This document shows, piece after piece, positions 1 through 5,991 of a stretch of 8,858 bases of DNA (positions are counted from its first letter, which is position 1; every line of letters begins with the position of its first letter). The translations under genes were made by a program, and so were the position numbers. The notes under the pieces are model-generated. The model searched no databases. It saw only the letters and a list, made by a program, of their open reading frames with translations, and was not told where the DNA came from. Origin of the DNA: Verrucomicrobia bacterium UBA673 (GTDB lineage Bacteria > Verrucomicrobiota > Verrucomicrobiia > Limisphaerales > UBA1096); NCBI GenBank assembly GCA_002299785.1, contig DBNL01000130.1, positions 1,287-10,144 of the forward strand. Reading direction: 5' to 3'.

Positions 1-1
1 G

Positions 2-1015
2 TACGAGGTGCGCGAAAGTGATGGGGAAGTCGTGCTGGTCATCAACCGGTTTGGAGGTTTGGGAGAGGAGTCCACCGTGAATTACGCCGTCACGGCCATC
101 ACCGCGTCGGCAGAGGAGGATTTCAACGCCGCTGCGACCGGCGTGCTGACCTTTGCCCCGGGAGCGGCTTCGGCTTCGTTAATTATCGGTATTGTGGACG
201 ATTTCGATGAGGAGCCGACCGAGCAGCTTGCCGTGACATTGTCTGACCCTTCCGAGAGCCTGACCTTGGTGGGTGAACTGACCGCGACGGTGACTGTTCT
301 CGACAACGATCAGCCGGTGTCGGGCCTGATCACCTTCGAGATGGGAATGATACCACCGGATTCCGGTTTGAGCAGCTCAGGCAGCAAGCCGTGGTACGCA
401 CAGACGGATCAGGTTTACGAAGGCAGCTATGCGCTGCGGTCCGGCAAGATCACAGACTCACAGGAGTCGATCCTTTTACTCGAAAGGGAAACCGGCGCCG
501 GTACTGGTTCGTTCCACGTGAAAATCAGCTCGGAGCAGGATTGGGATTACCTCGAGTTTGCTGTGAACGGCCGCGTATTGTCCAAATGGTCCGGCCGCGT
601 GAACTGGAGGGAATTCGAGTTCCCTCTGCAGGCCGGCAACAATCGGCTCGAGTGGCGCTACCGGAAGGATTCCAGCACCTTCGCCGGGATGGATGCGGCA
701 TTTATCGACAACGTTTTCCTGCCTGAGGTGACAGTGATTGATCCGAAGCCGGAAACGAAGCCGACCCTAGCCGATGTAAGTATCACTGCTGAAGGGTTGC
801 AGCTCTCAGTCACGGGCGATGCCGCAACTGAGTACAAGCTGCAGTTCAGCACCGACCTGAAATCGTGGAGCACGCTGTCCAACGTCGTCACGGACGACAC
901 CGGTAAAGCCGTGCTCACTGACGCCGCCAGTGCGAAGACTTTGGCCAAGGAGACGTGGGTCGAGGCCACTGGGTTTTACCGCGCCGTGCTAGTCGTTGGC
1001 GATGAGGGAGAATAG
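2..1015 (+). CDS. Secreted Calx-beta domain protein, C-terminal part (5' truncated by window edge)
   Basis: The reading frame is open to the left edge (first full codon at base 2), so only the last 337 residues are seen. Residues 1-105 form a Calx-beta repeat: strand-rich sequence with the family signatures 'FAPGAASASLIIGIVDD' and 'DEEPTEQLAVTLSDP', ending in 'VTVLDNDQ'. Residues about 108-245 look like a jelly-roll or ConA-like module ('YEGSYALRSG', 'WDYLEFAVNG', 'NRLEWRYRKD', 'DAAFIDNVFLPEV'). The last 80 residues carry the 'YKLQFSTDLKSWSTL...GFYRAV' module common at the C-termini of verrucomicrobial exported proteins. Calx-beta domains bind calcium and usually occur in large extracellular or adhesion proteins. 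A cell-surface role is inferred; the catalytic or binding part, if any, lies upstream of the window. The gene is closed by a terminator and seems unconnected to the following operon. Confidence 0.85.
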   Translation, partial: YEVRESDGEVVLVINRFGGLGEESTVNYAVTAITASAEEDFNAAATGVLTFAPGAASASLIIGIVDDFDEEPTEQLAVTLSDPSESLTLVGELTATVTVLDNDQPVSGLITFEMGMIPPDSGLSSSGSKPWYAQTDQVYEGSYALRSGKITDSQESILLLERETGAGTGSFHVKISSEQDWDYLEFAVNGRVLSKWSGRVNWREFEFPLQAGNNRLEWRYRKDSSTFAGMDAAFIDNVFLPEVTVIDPKPETKPTLADVSITAEGLQLSVTGDAATEYKLQFSTDLKSWSTLSNVVTDDTGKAVLTDAASAKTLAKETWVEATGFYRAVLVVGDEGE

Positions 1016-1038
1016 GCTAAGCGGAGCAACCAATTAAC

Positions 1039-1070
1039 AAGCCGCCGGTTCATGCTGTCGGCTTTTTTTT
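1039..1070 (+). terminator. Intrinsic terminator of the Calx-beta gene
   Basis: AAGCCG (1039-1044) pairs perfectly with CGGCTT (1059-1064) across a 14-base loop and runs straight into an uninterrupted T tract (1063-1070). It starts 23 bases after the stop codon at 1013-1015. The stem is short (6 bp), but placement and T run fit rho-independent termination. Confidence 0.7.
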
Positions 1071-1092
1071 GGCTTGGCTAGGTATCCAATTC

Positions 1093-1124
1093 CTGCGTGA
1101 GATTCACGCAGCTTGCACTTTTTT
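1093..1124 (+). other. Perfect 8-bp hairpin with trailing T6
   Basis: CTGCGTGA (1093-1100) and TCACGCAG (1104-1111) form a perfect inverted repeat around a 3-base spacer, followed 7 bases later by T6 (1119-1124). It could be a back-up terminator behind the one at 1039-1070. A 19-bp interrupted palindrome in an intergenic region could equally be a binding site for a dimeric regulator. The 7-base gap before the T run makes the terminator reading weaker. Confidence 0.45.
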
Positions 1125-1181
1125 CACGTTACACGCTTTAACGAAGAGTCGTAAGGATTAAAAAAACAGCCTTTTTAGACA

Positions 1182-1217
1182 TTGGAAAGCTTGGCATTTT
1201 CTTTGCTAATATATTGT
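1182..1217 (+). promoter_or_regulatory. Candidate sigma70-like promoter of the structured RNA
   Basis: AT-rich sequence immediately precedes the structured RNA. Possible boxes are TTGGAA (1182-1187) with TAATAT (1207-1212) at 19-base spacing, or TTGGCA (1191-1196) with TATTGT (1212-1217) at 15. The first pair would start transcription at about 1219, just before the first stem at 1221. Neither pair is a strong match or ideally spaced, so exact boxes are uncertain; the composition and position are the main support. Confidence 0.35.
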
Positions 1218-1218
1218 C

Positions 1219-1345
1219 TAGCGTCGTACTTCGGGTTGCTACGGCGCAGTTTGGGGAAACGACTGGAAGCGAGGCGCTCATTCCGGTTGTCCGCCATTAA
1301 CCTCCTACGGTTGGCGGACTAGCCTTGCTTCCAGTTTCCTTTTTT
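1219..1345 (+). ncRNA. Candidate structured small RNA (family not recognised)
   Basis: Two hairpins stand in tandem. Hairpin 1: GCGTCGTA (1221-1228) with TACGGCGC (1240-1247), 8 bp including one G-T wobble, 11-base loop. Hairpin 2: bases 1262-1275 pair with 1322-1335, 14 continuous bp including one wobble. Its base is extended by GGAAA (1255-1259) with TTTCC (1335-1339; A1259 and A1262 compete for T1335) across a small bulge. A 13-base one-sided bulge (1276-1288) separates this from an apical perfect 8-bp stem, GTCCGCCA (1289-1296) with TGGCGGAC (1312-1319). The apical loop (1297-1311) contains ACCTCCT. T6 (1340-1345) follows immediately, as in a terminated transcript of about 125 nt. I could not match it to 6S, 4.5S/SRP, tmRNA, RNase P or the common riboswitches. 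A cis-acting leader or attenuator of the downstream operon is the main alternative. Confidence 0.55.
1253..1345 (+). terminator. Terminator-like 3' hairpin of the candidate RNA
   Basis: The long stem whose 3' arm is at 1322-1339 leads directly into six T's (1340-1345). The T run lies only on the + strand side, which fixes the direction of transcription. If this stem terminates most transcripts, the operon starting at 1534 needs its own promoter or read-through. Confidence 0.55.
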
Positions 1346-1518
1346 GGCTTAAGGACATTTCTGGAAACTGCAACTTAATTCATTCAAGAATCAAGTAACC
1401 TAGAAAAGAGCACTCTTTCAAATAACCCACCAAGAGAGCAATCTTGTTCCGGCGTTTTAGAAGTTTTCAGAAGTGCCCTTATGCTACTCCTAATCACAAC
1501 AATCGCAGCCGTCCTATT
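1346..1518. other. Untranslated gap before the DUF1592 gene
   Basis: No convincing gene is seen. Two small structures occur. GGAAACTG (1363-1370) is the exact complement of CAGTTTCC (1332-1339), the 3' arm of the preceding long hairpin, so the two could pair as an alternative. AAAGAG-CA-CTCTTT (1405-1418) is a 6+6 inverted repeat with a 2-base centre, a possible operator or mini-hairpin. The DUF1592 reading frame stays open through this gap from a TTG at 1444, but its first about 28 codons look non-coding. I found no promoter I would defend here. Confidence 0.4.
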
Positions 1519-1525
1519 GGTGGAG
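1519..1525 (+). promoter_or_regulatory. Ribosome binding site deciding the DUF1592 start
   Basis: GGTGGAG (1519-1525) is the only clear purine-rich Shine-Dalgarno-like sequence near the beginning of the frame. It lies 8 bases before GTG 1534 (good spacing) and 2 bases before GTG 1528 (too close). Confidence 0.5.
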
Positions 1526-1533
1526 TTGTGAAA

Positions 1534-3447
1534 GTGATCAACAGTAAACTAAGCAGTTCGGTGATTCTTGCTGCAGCGACTTGGCTTTGTCTGAGCAATG
1601 GCGTGTCCGCCGTGGAGCAACGGGAGTTAGCCCTGATTGAGAATTTTTGTCTTGATTGCCACGATTCAGATTCACAAAAAGGGGAAGTTGACCTTGAAGC
1701 TGCGCTGGGGGCCAAGCCGTTGGTCAAGAATATGGATTTGTGGAGAACGGTCATCTCTAGGGTTGAGAACGGCGATATGCCGCCCAAGAAAAAACCGCAG
1801 CTCAAGTCGGAGGAGAAGGAGCGGTTACTAAATTGGCTCGACTCCGCAATTAACCACTTTGACTACAGCAAGGTTGACAACCCTGGCTATGAACCGGTTC
1901 GGCGACTGACGCATATCGAGTTCAGCAACACGCTGCGCGACCTACTGGGTTTGGATCTGAACTTAGTTGCTGATTTCCCGATTGATCTAAGTGGGAAAAG
2001 CGGGTTCGAGAACAGCGCCAATACGCTGTTTCTGCAGCCAATTTTGATGGAACGCTATCTTAGCGCGGTTGACAAGGCGGTTGAAGCGGTGGTGCCGCTG
2101 GATAGCAGTCCAAGCGCGGACTCGCCCATTTTTGTCGCTTGGCCAAGCGGGAAGATTACTGAAAGAGAGGCAGCACGAAAAATTATCGGCCGCTTTATGC
2201 TTCGTGCGTTTCGTCGGCCACCGACTCAAGATGAGGCGGAAGAACTTCATGGGGTTTATGCTCGTTCGCGAAAGGCGGGCGAAAGCTTTCAGATGGCAAT
2301 CCGCCGAGCACTTGGGGCCGCCTTGGTTTCACCCGCTTTTCTGCTGAAGTCGGAAATTGCCCAGGACACAGATGAGTCGTATCAGGTCAGTGACTACGAG
2401 TTGGCCTGTCGGCTGTCTTACTATCTTTGGGCAAGCATGCCTGATGACGAATTGTTCCAACTCGCCGCCGAGAAGCGCTTGGCCAAGCCGGGGGTGCTCG
2501 CGGAGCAGGTTACTCGTATGCTTGCCGATCCCAAGGCAGGAACATTGGGTAGCGTATTCGCAGCGCAGTGGCTTGGCTTTGACGCGTTGGGAGTGCGCGT
2601 GCGGCTAGACCCCATTGACAATCCTTGGTGTACCGACACGTTGATGACAGCGATGAAAAAGGAGTCGGCGATGGTTTTTACAGCGCTCGTTCGGGAGAAT
2701 CGTCCGCTGAAAAACCTGATCGATTCGAAGAATACTTTTGTGAACGAGGAGTTGGCCAAGTTTTACAAATTGAAAGGCGTCGAAGGGGTGGCGATGCGTC
2801 GGGTGTCGCACACGGACAAACGGCGCTACGGTCTTTTTGGTCAAGCATCGGTTCTGGCGGTGACCTCATCTCCACATCGCACGAGTCCGATTCGCCGTGG
2901 AGAGTGGATTTTGAGTTCGCTACTCGGCACGCCGCCGCCGCCGCCGCCGCCCGATGTCGGTGAACTGGACGAGGAAATTGAGGAAAACCGCAAACTCTCC
3001 TTTCGCCAAAAACTTGAAATGCACAGCAAGGATCCTCGCTGCAACTCCTGCCATCGTGAGATGGATCCGCTTGGTTTTTCTTTGGAGAACTACGACTGGT
3101 TTGGTCGTTGGCGAACCAAGAGCCGCGGCCGCACGATCGATGCCAAGGGCAAACTGCCCAGTGGCACGGAATTCGAGGGGCCGGTTGGTCTGCGCGAGGT
3201 GATTATTGCTGAGAAATTGGACGACTTGGCTCGTCAGGTGATCCGGAAAATGCTTTCCTACGGGCTTGGCAGGCAACTTGAGTATTACGATGAGCCTGCA
3301 GTCCTTAAAATCCTAGCGACGTTGAAAAAGGACGGTTACCGTATGCAAACACTGGTGCGCGAGGTGGTGAAAAGTTACCCGTTTCAGTTCCGTAAAAACC
3401 GTGTGGAACCGGACAACGAATCGAAGGAAGTAGAGGATAATGGCTAA
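1534..3447 (+). CDS. Planctomycete-type cytochrome c / DUF1592 multidomain exported protein
   Basis: 637 residues from GTG 1534. This start is chosen for the RBS at 1519-1525 and because it gives a clean Sec signal peptide (hydrophobic 'SSSVILAAATWLCL', cleavage likely after 'VSA', residue 26). GTG 1528 (MKV...) is a close alternative; TTG 1444 would add about 30 non-homologous-looking residues. Domain order: PSCyt haem motif CLDCH (39-43), DUF1587 (about 120-185, 'RRLTHIEFSNTLRDLLG'), DUF1595 (about 212-272, 'FMLRAFRRPPTQDE'), DUF1592 (about 282-410, 'LACRLSYYLWASMPDDEL'), DUF1588 (about 430-528, 'SPIRRGEW', proline run 467-473, second haem motif CNSCH 503-507 then 'MDPLGF') and DUF1585 (about 545-620). 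This is the full canonical order, in a compact version. Two CXXCH motifs indicate covalent haem c and a periplasmic electron-transfer role; the reaction is unknown for the family. It overlaps the DUF1552 gene by 8 bases, so the two are translationally coupled. Confidence 0.93.
   Translation: MINSKLSSSVILAAATWLCLSNGVSAVEQRELALIENFCLDCHDSDSQKGEVDLEAALGAKPLVKNMDLWRTVISRVENGDMPPKKKPQLKSEEKERLLNWLDSAINHFDYSKVDNPGYEPVRRLTHIEFSNTLRDLLGLDLNLVADFPIDLSGKSGFENSANTLFLQPILMERYLSAVDKAVEAVVPLDSSPSADSPIFVAWPSGKITEREAARKIIGRFMLRAFRRPPTQDEAEELHGVYARSRKAGESFQMAIRRALGAALVSPAFLLKSEIAQDTDESYQVSDYELACRLSYYLWASMPDDELFQLAAEKRLAKPGVLAEQVTRMLADPKAGTLGSVFAAQWLGFDALGVRVRLDPIDNPWCTDTLMTAMKKESAMVFTALVRENRPLKNLIDSKNTFVNEELAKFYKLKGVEGVAMRRVSHTDKRRYGLFGQASVLAVTSSPHRTSPIRRGEWILSSLLGTPPPPPPPDVGELDEEIEENRKLSFRQKLEMHSKDPRCNSCHREMDPLGFSLENYDWFGRWRTKSRGRTIDAKGKLPSGTEFEGPVGLREVIIAEKLDDLARQVIRKMLSYGLGRQLEYYDEPAVLKILATLKKDGYRMQTLVREVVKSYPFQFRKNRVEPDNESKEVEDNG
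2932..2949 (+). repeat. (CCG)6 trinucleotide tract encoding a proline run
   Basis: Six perfect CCG codons followed by CCC give seven prolines inside the DUF1588 region. A proline run at this place ('GTPPPPPPPDV') is a known hallmark of the family, so selection on the protein explains it better than neutral repeat expansion. The exact repeat is still a possible slippage site, but only in steps of three that keep frame. Confidence 0.7.
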
Positions 3448-4798
3448 ACCTTGGCAAATCTCACGAAGAACCGTGCTTCGGGCAGTGGGTGCAGCCGTGA
3501 CTCTACCGTGGCTTGAAGCGATGCAGCCGCTGTCGGCGTTGGCAGTGACGCCTAAGCGGCCGAAACTGCGTGTCGGTTATCTTTATTTCCCCAACGGCGT
3601 GGCCAAGGGCGGCTGGGAGCCGGAGAAGGTTGGAGGCGATGGCGAGCTTCTGAAACTGAACAAGTGGATGAAGGACCTCGAGCCATTTAAGGAAGATATT
3701 TTAGTTGCTCGAAATATTTGGACGCCACGCGGCAATGGTCACGGAGCCGGTACGGCGACTTGGCTGACCGGGGGTTCGTATAGCGGTTCGCGCGTGAGTG
3801 CCGGAGGCGCGTCGGTCGATCAGATCATAGCGCGTCAGGTTGGCAAAGACACGATGTTGCCGTCGCTCGATATGTCATTGAAGGGCGAGGGCTATTTCTC
3901 CAACAGCCTGCCGCGTAATTCTATTTCGTGGGTAGGCGAAAAACTGCCGGCGACGCGTGATACCAATCCACGGACAATCTATGACCGGATGTTTCGCAAA
4001 GCCAGCGACGGTGTCACAGACAAGGGTGTGATTGATTTGGTCAATGGCCAAGCAAGGAGTTTGAAGCGTCGTGTTGGCCGCATAGATCAGCAAAAGATTG
4101 ATGAGTATTTGGAGTCGCTTCGTTCAGTGGAACGCAGGATGGAGTTTGCCGAAAAACAAGCCGACAAATCCGCTCTTGGCCAAGTGAAAGGGGTGGAATT
4201 TAAACGGCCCCGGTTGGGCATACCGGATAATCACGAGGATTATATGCGTACCATGATGGATTTGATGGTGCTTGGCTTTTGGTCGGGAGCAACGCGTGTG
4301 GGTTCGCTGATGCTGGATCACGGGCAGAGCAACCGATACTTCGACTTCATTGATGGTGTTCGGGGTACTTGGCATGCGCTGTCGCACTACCGTGATATCA
4401 GCGGTAAGTCCGAGGACGATGACGGCATCAACTCGTGGAAGACCGTTTCTCAAAAACGCGACATGTACAATGTGATCACCGCCTGGCACAACCGCCAGTT
4501 TGCCTACATGCTTGGTAAAATGAAGAGCATAGACGAGGGTAATGGCACTCTACTCGAAAACTCCATGCTCCTTTACGGTTCCAGTCTTGGGGACGGTCAT
4601 GCTCACGGTGAGGAGAATCTGCCAGTGGTGTTTGCAGGTGGCGGCGGTGGCACGATTAAAAATGGTCGATTCCTCAAATACCGGAGAAACTACTCTCTCT
4701 CAAAATATCATTTGGCAACGATGCAACGAATGGGCGTTGGAGTGGAGGAGTTTGCCGACGCAGAATCGCCAATGAGCGGTTTGACCAAGGATGTTTAG
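3440..4798 (+). CDS. Tat-exported DUF1552 protein, partner of the DUF1592 gene
   Basis: 452 residues from ATG 3440, which overlaps the previous stop by 8 bases; AAGGA at 3424-3428 sits 11 bases upstream. The N-terminus has a twin-arginine signal, SRRTVL (8-13) followed by 'RAVGAAVTLPWLEA', so the protein is exported folded, often a sign of a cofactor or bound metal. Family DUF1552 signatures run the whole length: 'GYLYFPNGVAKGGWEP' (46-61), 'GNGHGAGTATWLTGG' (98-112), 'GASVDQIIARQVG' (123-135), 'DLMVLGFWSGATRVGSLML' (274-292), 'RYFDFI' (299-304), 'HALSHYRD' (312-319), 'ENSMLLYGSSLGDGHAHG' (373-390) and a glycine run 400-404. DUF1552 proteins are nearly always encoded beside DUF1592 cytochromes in Planctomycetota and Verrucomicrobiota, which implies a complex or shared pathway. 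Their reaction is unknown. Conserved His and Asp in 'GDGHAHG' and 'HALSH' could bind metal (inference). Confidence 0.93.
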   Translation: MAKPWQISRRTVLRAVGAAVTLPWLEAMQPLSALAVTPKRPKLRVGYLYFPNGVAKGGWEPEKVGGDGELLKLNKWMKDLEPFKEDILVARNIWTPRGNGHGAGTATWLTGGSYSGSRVSAGGASVDQIIARQVGKDTMLPSLDMSLKGEGYFSNSLPRNSISWVGEKLPATRDTNPRTIYDRMFRKASDGVTDKGVIDLVNGQARSLKRRVGRIDQQKIDEYLESLRSVERRMEFAEKQADKSALGQVKGVEFKRPRLGIPDNHEDYMRTMMDLMVLGFWSGATRVGSLMLDHGQSNRYFDFIDGVRGTWHALSHYRDISGKSEDDDGINSWKTVSQKRDMYNVITAWHNRQFAYMLGKMKSIDEGNGTLLENSMLLYGSSLGDGHAHGEENLPVVFAGGGGGTIKNGRFLKYRRNYSLSKYHLATMQRMGVGVEEFADAESPMSGLTKDV

Positions 4799-4810
4799 TT
4801 CGCCTTTCAC

Positions 4811-5743
4811 ATGAATAAACTAATAGTTACTGTTTTGGCATCGGTGTTCCTTGCCGGTTGTTCGACCTACCAAAAGAACGCCGATATCCCGATCATCGAC
4901 ACGCACATTCATTTATACGACACCACCCGGCCGCAGGGCCTGCCTTGGCCACCGAAGGACGACGAGGTTTTGTACCGACCAGTACTCACCGAGCATTTCG
5001 ATAAGGTGTCGGATGAGAACGGTATCAACGCCACGGTTATCGTCGAAGCGAGCAAATGGATTCCTGACAACCAGTGGGTGCTCGACCTGGTGAAGCACGA
5101 TCCAAATCGTTACATCGGGTTGGTCGGTAGCCTTGAAATTGGCGCACCGGATTTCAAAAAGCACCTCACTAATCTGTCGAAGGATGGTCGTTTTGTTGGC
5201 ATTCGCATGCGAGAGAGGCCCGGTGGCGATAGTTTCTTTGAAAACGAGGCTGTGTGGAGCGATCTCCAATTGCTGTCCGACAGCAATCAGACGCTCGATG
5301 TTTTGATGTTTCAATACAGTCTTGATGACGTTGACATGATCGCCAAGCGTTTGCCCAAGTTAAAGATTTTGATAAACCACGTGGCTGGGGCAGACGTTGA
5401 AGGTAAACCGGCCGATCCGAAATGGATTGGAGCTGTCCAAAAAGTGGCGAAGAATCGAAATGTAAACTGCAAAATATCCGGCTTGTTTCAGCAATCACAC
5501 CGCCAGCCTTCTCCAAAGAATTTGTCCTTCTACAAACCAGAACTAGATGTGTTGTGGGTGGCGTTCGGCGAAGACCGTCTGATCTACGGCAGTAACTGGC
5601 CTGTGACTATGCGCGGCGGCACCTACGGTGAATATCTCTCAGTTGTAAAGGGCTTCTTTGAGGATAAGAGCCGCGCGGCTCGGGAGAAGTTTTTCTTCAA
5701 GAACGCCCTGGGGTTTTATGGGCTTCCAGCACTGAAACAATAA
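4811..5743 (+). CDS. Lipoprotein amidohydrolase-2 / COG3618 lactonase-like hydrolase
   Basis: 310 residues. A lipoprotein signal peptide ends in the lipobox LAGC with Cys17 as lipidation site; Ser at +2 favours the outer membrane. The rest is an amidohydrolase-2 TIM barrel (PF04909; COG3618, which includes L-fuconolactonase, L-rhamnono-gamma-lactonase and 4-sulfomuconolactone hydrolase). Visible motifs: DTHIHLYD with metal-ligand type His32 and His34, the 'VGIRMR' strand (129-134), INHVAG with His190, CKISGL (220-225) and YGSNWPV (259-265). The last carries Asn262 where many relatives have the metal/catalytic Asp of GSDWP. Length is normal for the family, and the frame is complete. It starts 12 bases after the DUF1552 stop, so it is probably the third operon gene, though no good Shine-Dalgarno precedes it. 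Likely role: hydrolysis of a lactone or related ring ester in the periplasm; the substrate is not known. Most relatives are cytoplasmic, so lipidation is distinctive. Confidence 0.88.
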   Translation: MNKLIVTVLASVFLAGCSTYQKNADIPIIDTHIHLYDTTRPQGLPWPPKDDEVLYRPVLTEHFDKVSDENGINATVIVEASKWIPDNQWVLDLVKHDPNRYIGLVGSLEIGAPDFKKHLTNLSKDGRFVGIRMRERPGGDSFFENEAVWSDLQLLSDSNQTLDVLMFQYSLDDVDMIAKRLPKLKILINHVAGADVEGKPADPKWIGAVQKVAKNRNVNCKISGLFQQSHRQPSPKNLSFYKPELDVLWVAFGEDRLIYGSNWPVTMRGGTYGEYLSVVKGFFEDKSRAAREKFFFKNALGFYGLPALKQ

Positions 5744-5813
5744 CTTAGTTTGGCTAAGGAAAAAGTAGTTGGCGACCTCCCCCTCCGTGGCGTTACTCGA
5801 TGCCGCGATTGGC

Positions 5814-5837
5814 AAGGAGGACGACATGCTCAGGTAA
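5814..5837 (+). other. Perfect Shine-Dalgarno with a three-codon ORF (Met-Leu-Arg-stop)
   Basis: AAGGAGG (5814-5820) is a full anti-16S match, 5 bases before ATG 5826, the best RBS in the window. The frame ATG CTC AGG TAA stops at 5837. Possible readings: a minimal upstream ORF placing a ribosome in front of the structure at 5838-5929, a decayed gene start, or chance. Confidence 0.35.
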
Positions 5838-5929
5838 AACCGGACCGCCATCCGAAAACTCGGGTAGAATCTCCCTCAGTCCCGAAAGCTTTCTTCCCCG
5901 TTAAGCTGCCAGCATACTGCCGTCCGGTT
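5838..5929 (+). other. Possible RNA junction closed by an 8-bp inverted repeat
   Basis: AACCGGAC (5838-5845) is the exact reverse complement of GTCCGGTT (5922-5929), 76 bases apart. Inside lie TCCGA (5851-5855) with TCGGG (5860-5864, one wobble, 4-base loop) and AGCTT (5888-5892) with AAGCT (5903-5907). TCGGG can instead pair with CCCGA (5881-5885), giving mutually exclusive inner folds. The closing arm ends 8 bases before ATG 5938. It resembles a 5' leader element of the AsmA-like gene, but each helix is short and chance is a real possibility. Confidence 0.25.
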
Positions 5930-5991
5930 GTGTTTGAATGCTCCGTCGGTTTTTGTGTCTGACCTTTTCGGGTTCGATCTTTTTGTTTTCC

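Larger units (their letters stand above)
5744..5991. other. Non-coding gap between lactonase and AsmA-like genes
   Basis: No credible gene is seen. Directly after the lactonase stop, CTTAG (5744-5748) can pair with CTAAG (5754-5758), but no T run follows, so this is not a convincing terminator. A TTG-started 70-codon frame (5750-5962) has no recognisable domain. The gap holds the Shine-Dalgarno plus three-codon ORF and the inverted-repeat structure listed separately. TAGAAT (5865-5870) resembles a -10 box, but no matching -35 was found. Confidence 0.4.

Noticed and set aside
1160..1190. A7 tract as a - strand terminator
   Set aside because: The T run on the - strand is not preceded by a stable hairpin, and no - strand gene exists for it to end.
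1219..1345. Assigning the structured RNA to 6S, SRP/4.5S or a common riboswitch
   Set aside because: No 6S-like central bubble of the right size, no SRP GGAA-tetraloop domain, and none of the conserved cores of TPP, SAM, cobalamin, c-di-GMP, fluoride, guanidine or ZTP riboswitches could be seen.
1444..1533. Extending the DUF1592 gene to the TTG at 1444
   Set aside because: No Shine-Dalgarno precedes it, the extra residues are basic and Asn-rich without similarity to signal peptides, and they would bury a good Sec signal internally.
2932..2952. CCG repeat as a phase-variation tract
   Set aside because: Changes by whole repeats keep the reading frame, and the proline run is a conserved trait of this protein family, so an on/off switch is not supported.
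4811..5743. Naming the hydrolase as a specific fuconolactonase or rhamnonolactonase
   Set aside because: The motifs place it only at family level. Lipidation and the Asn in GSNWP set it apart, and there are no sugar dehydrogenase or transporter genes beside it to fix a substrate.
5750..5962. 70-codon TTG-started frame after the lactonase gene
   Set aside because: Weak start, no RBS, no recognisable domain, and an amino-acid mix typical of non-coding sequence. It also runs over the alternative ATG of the next gene.
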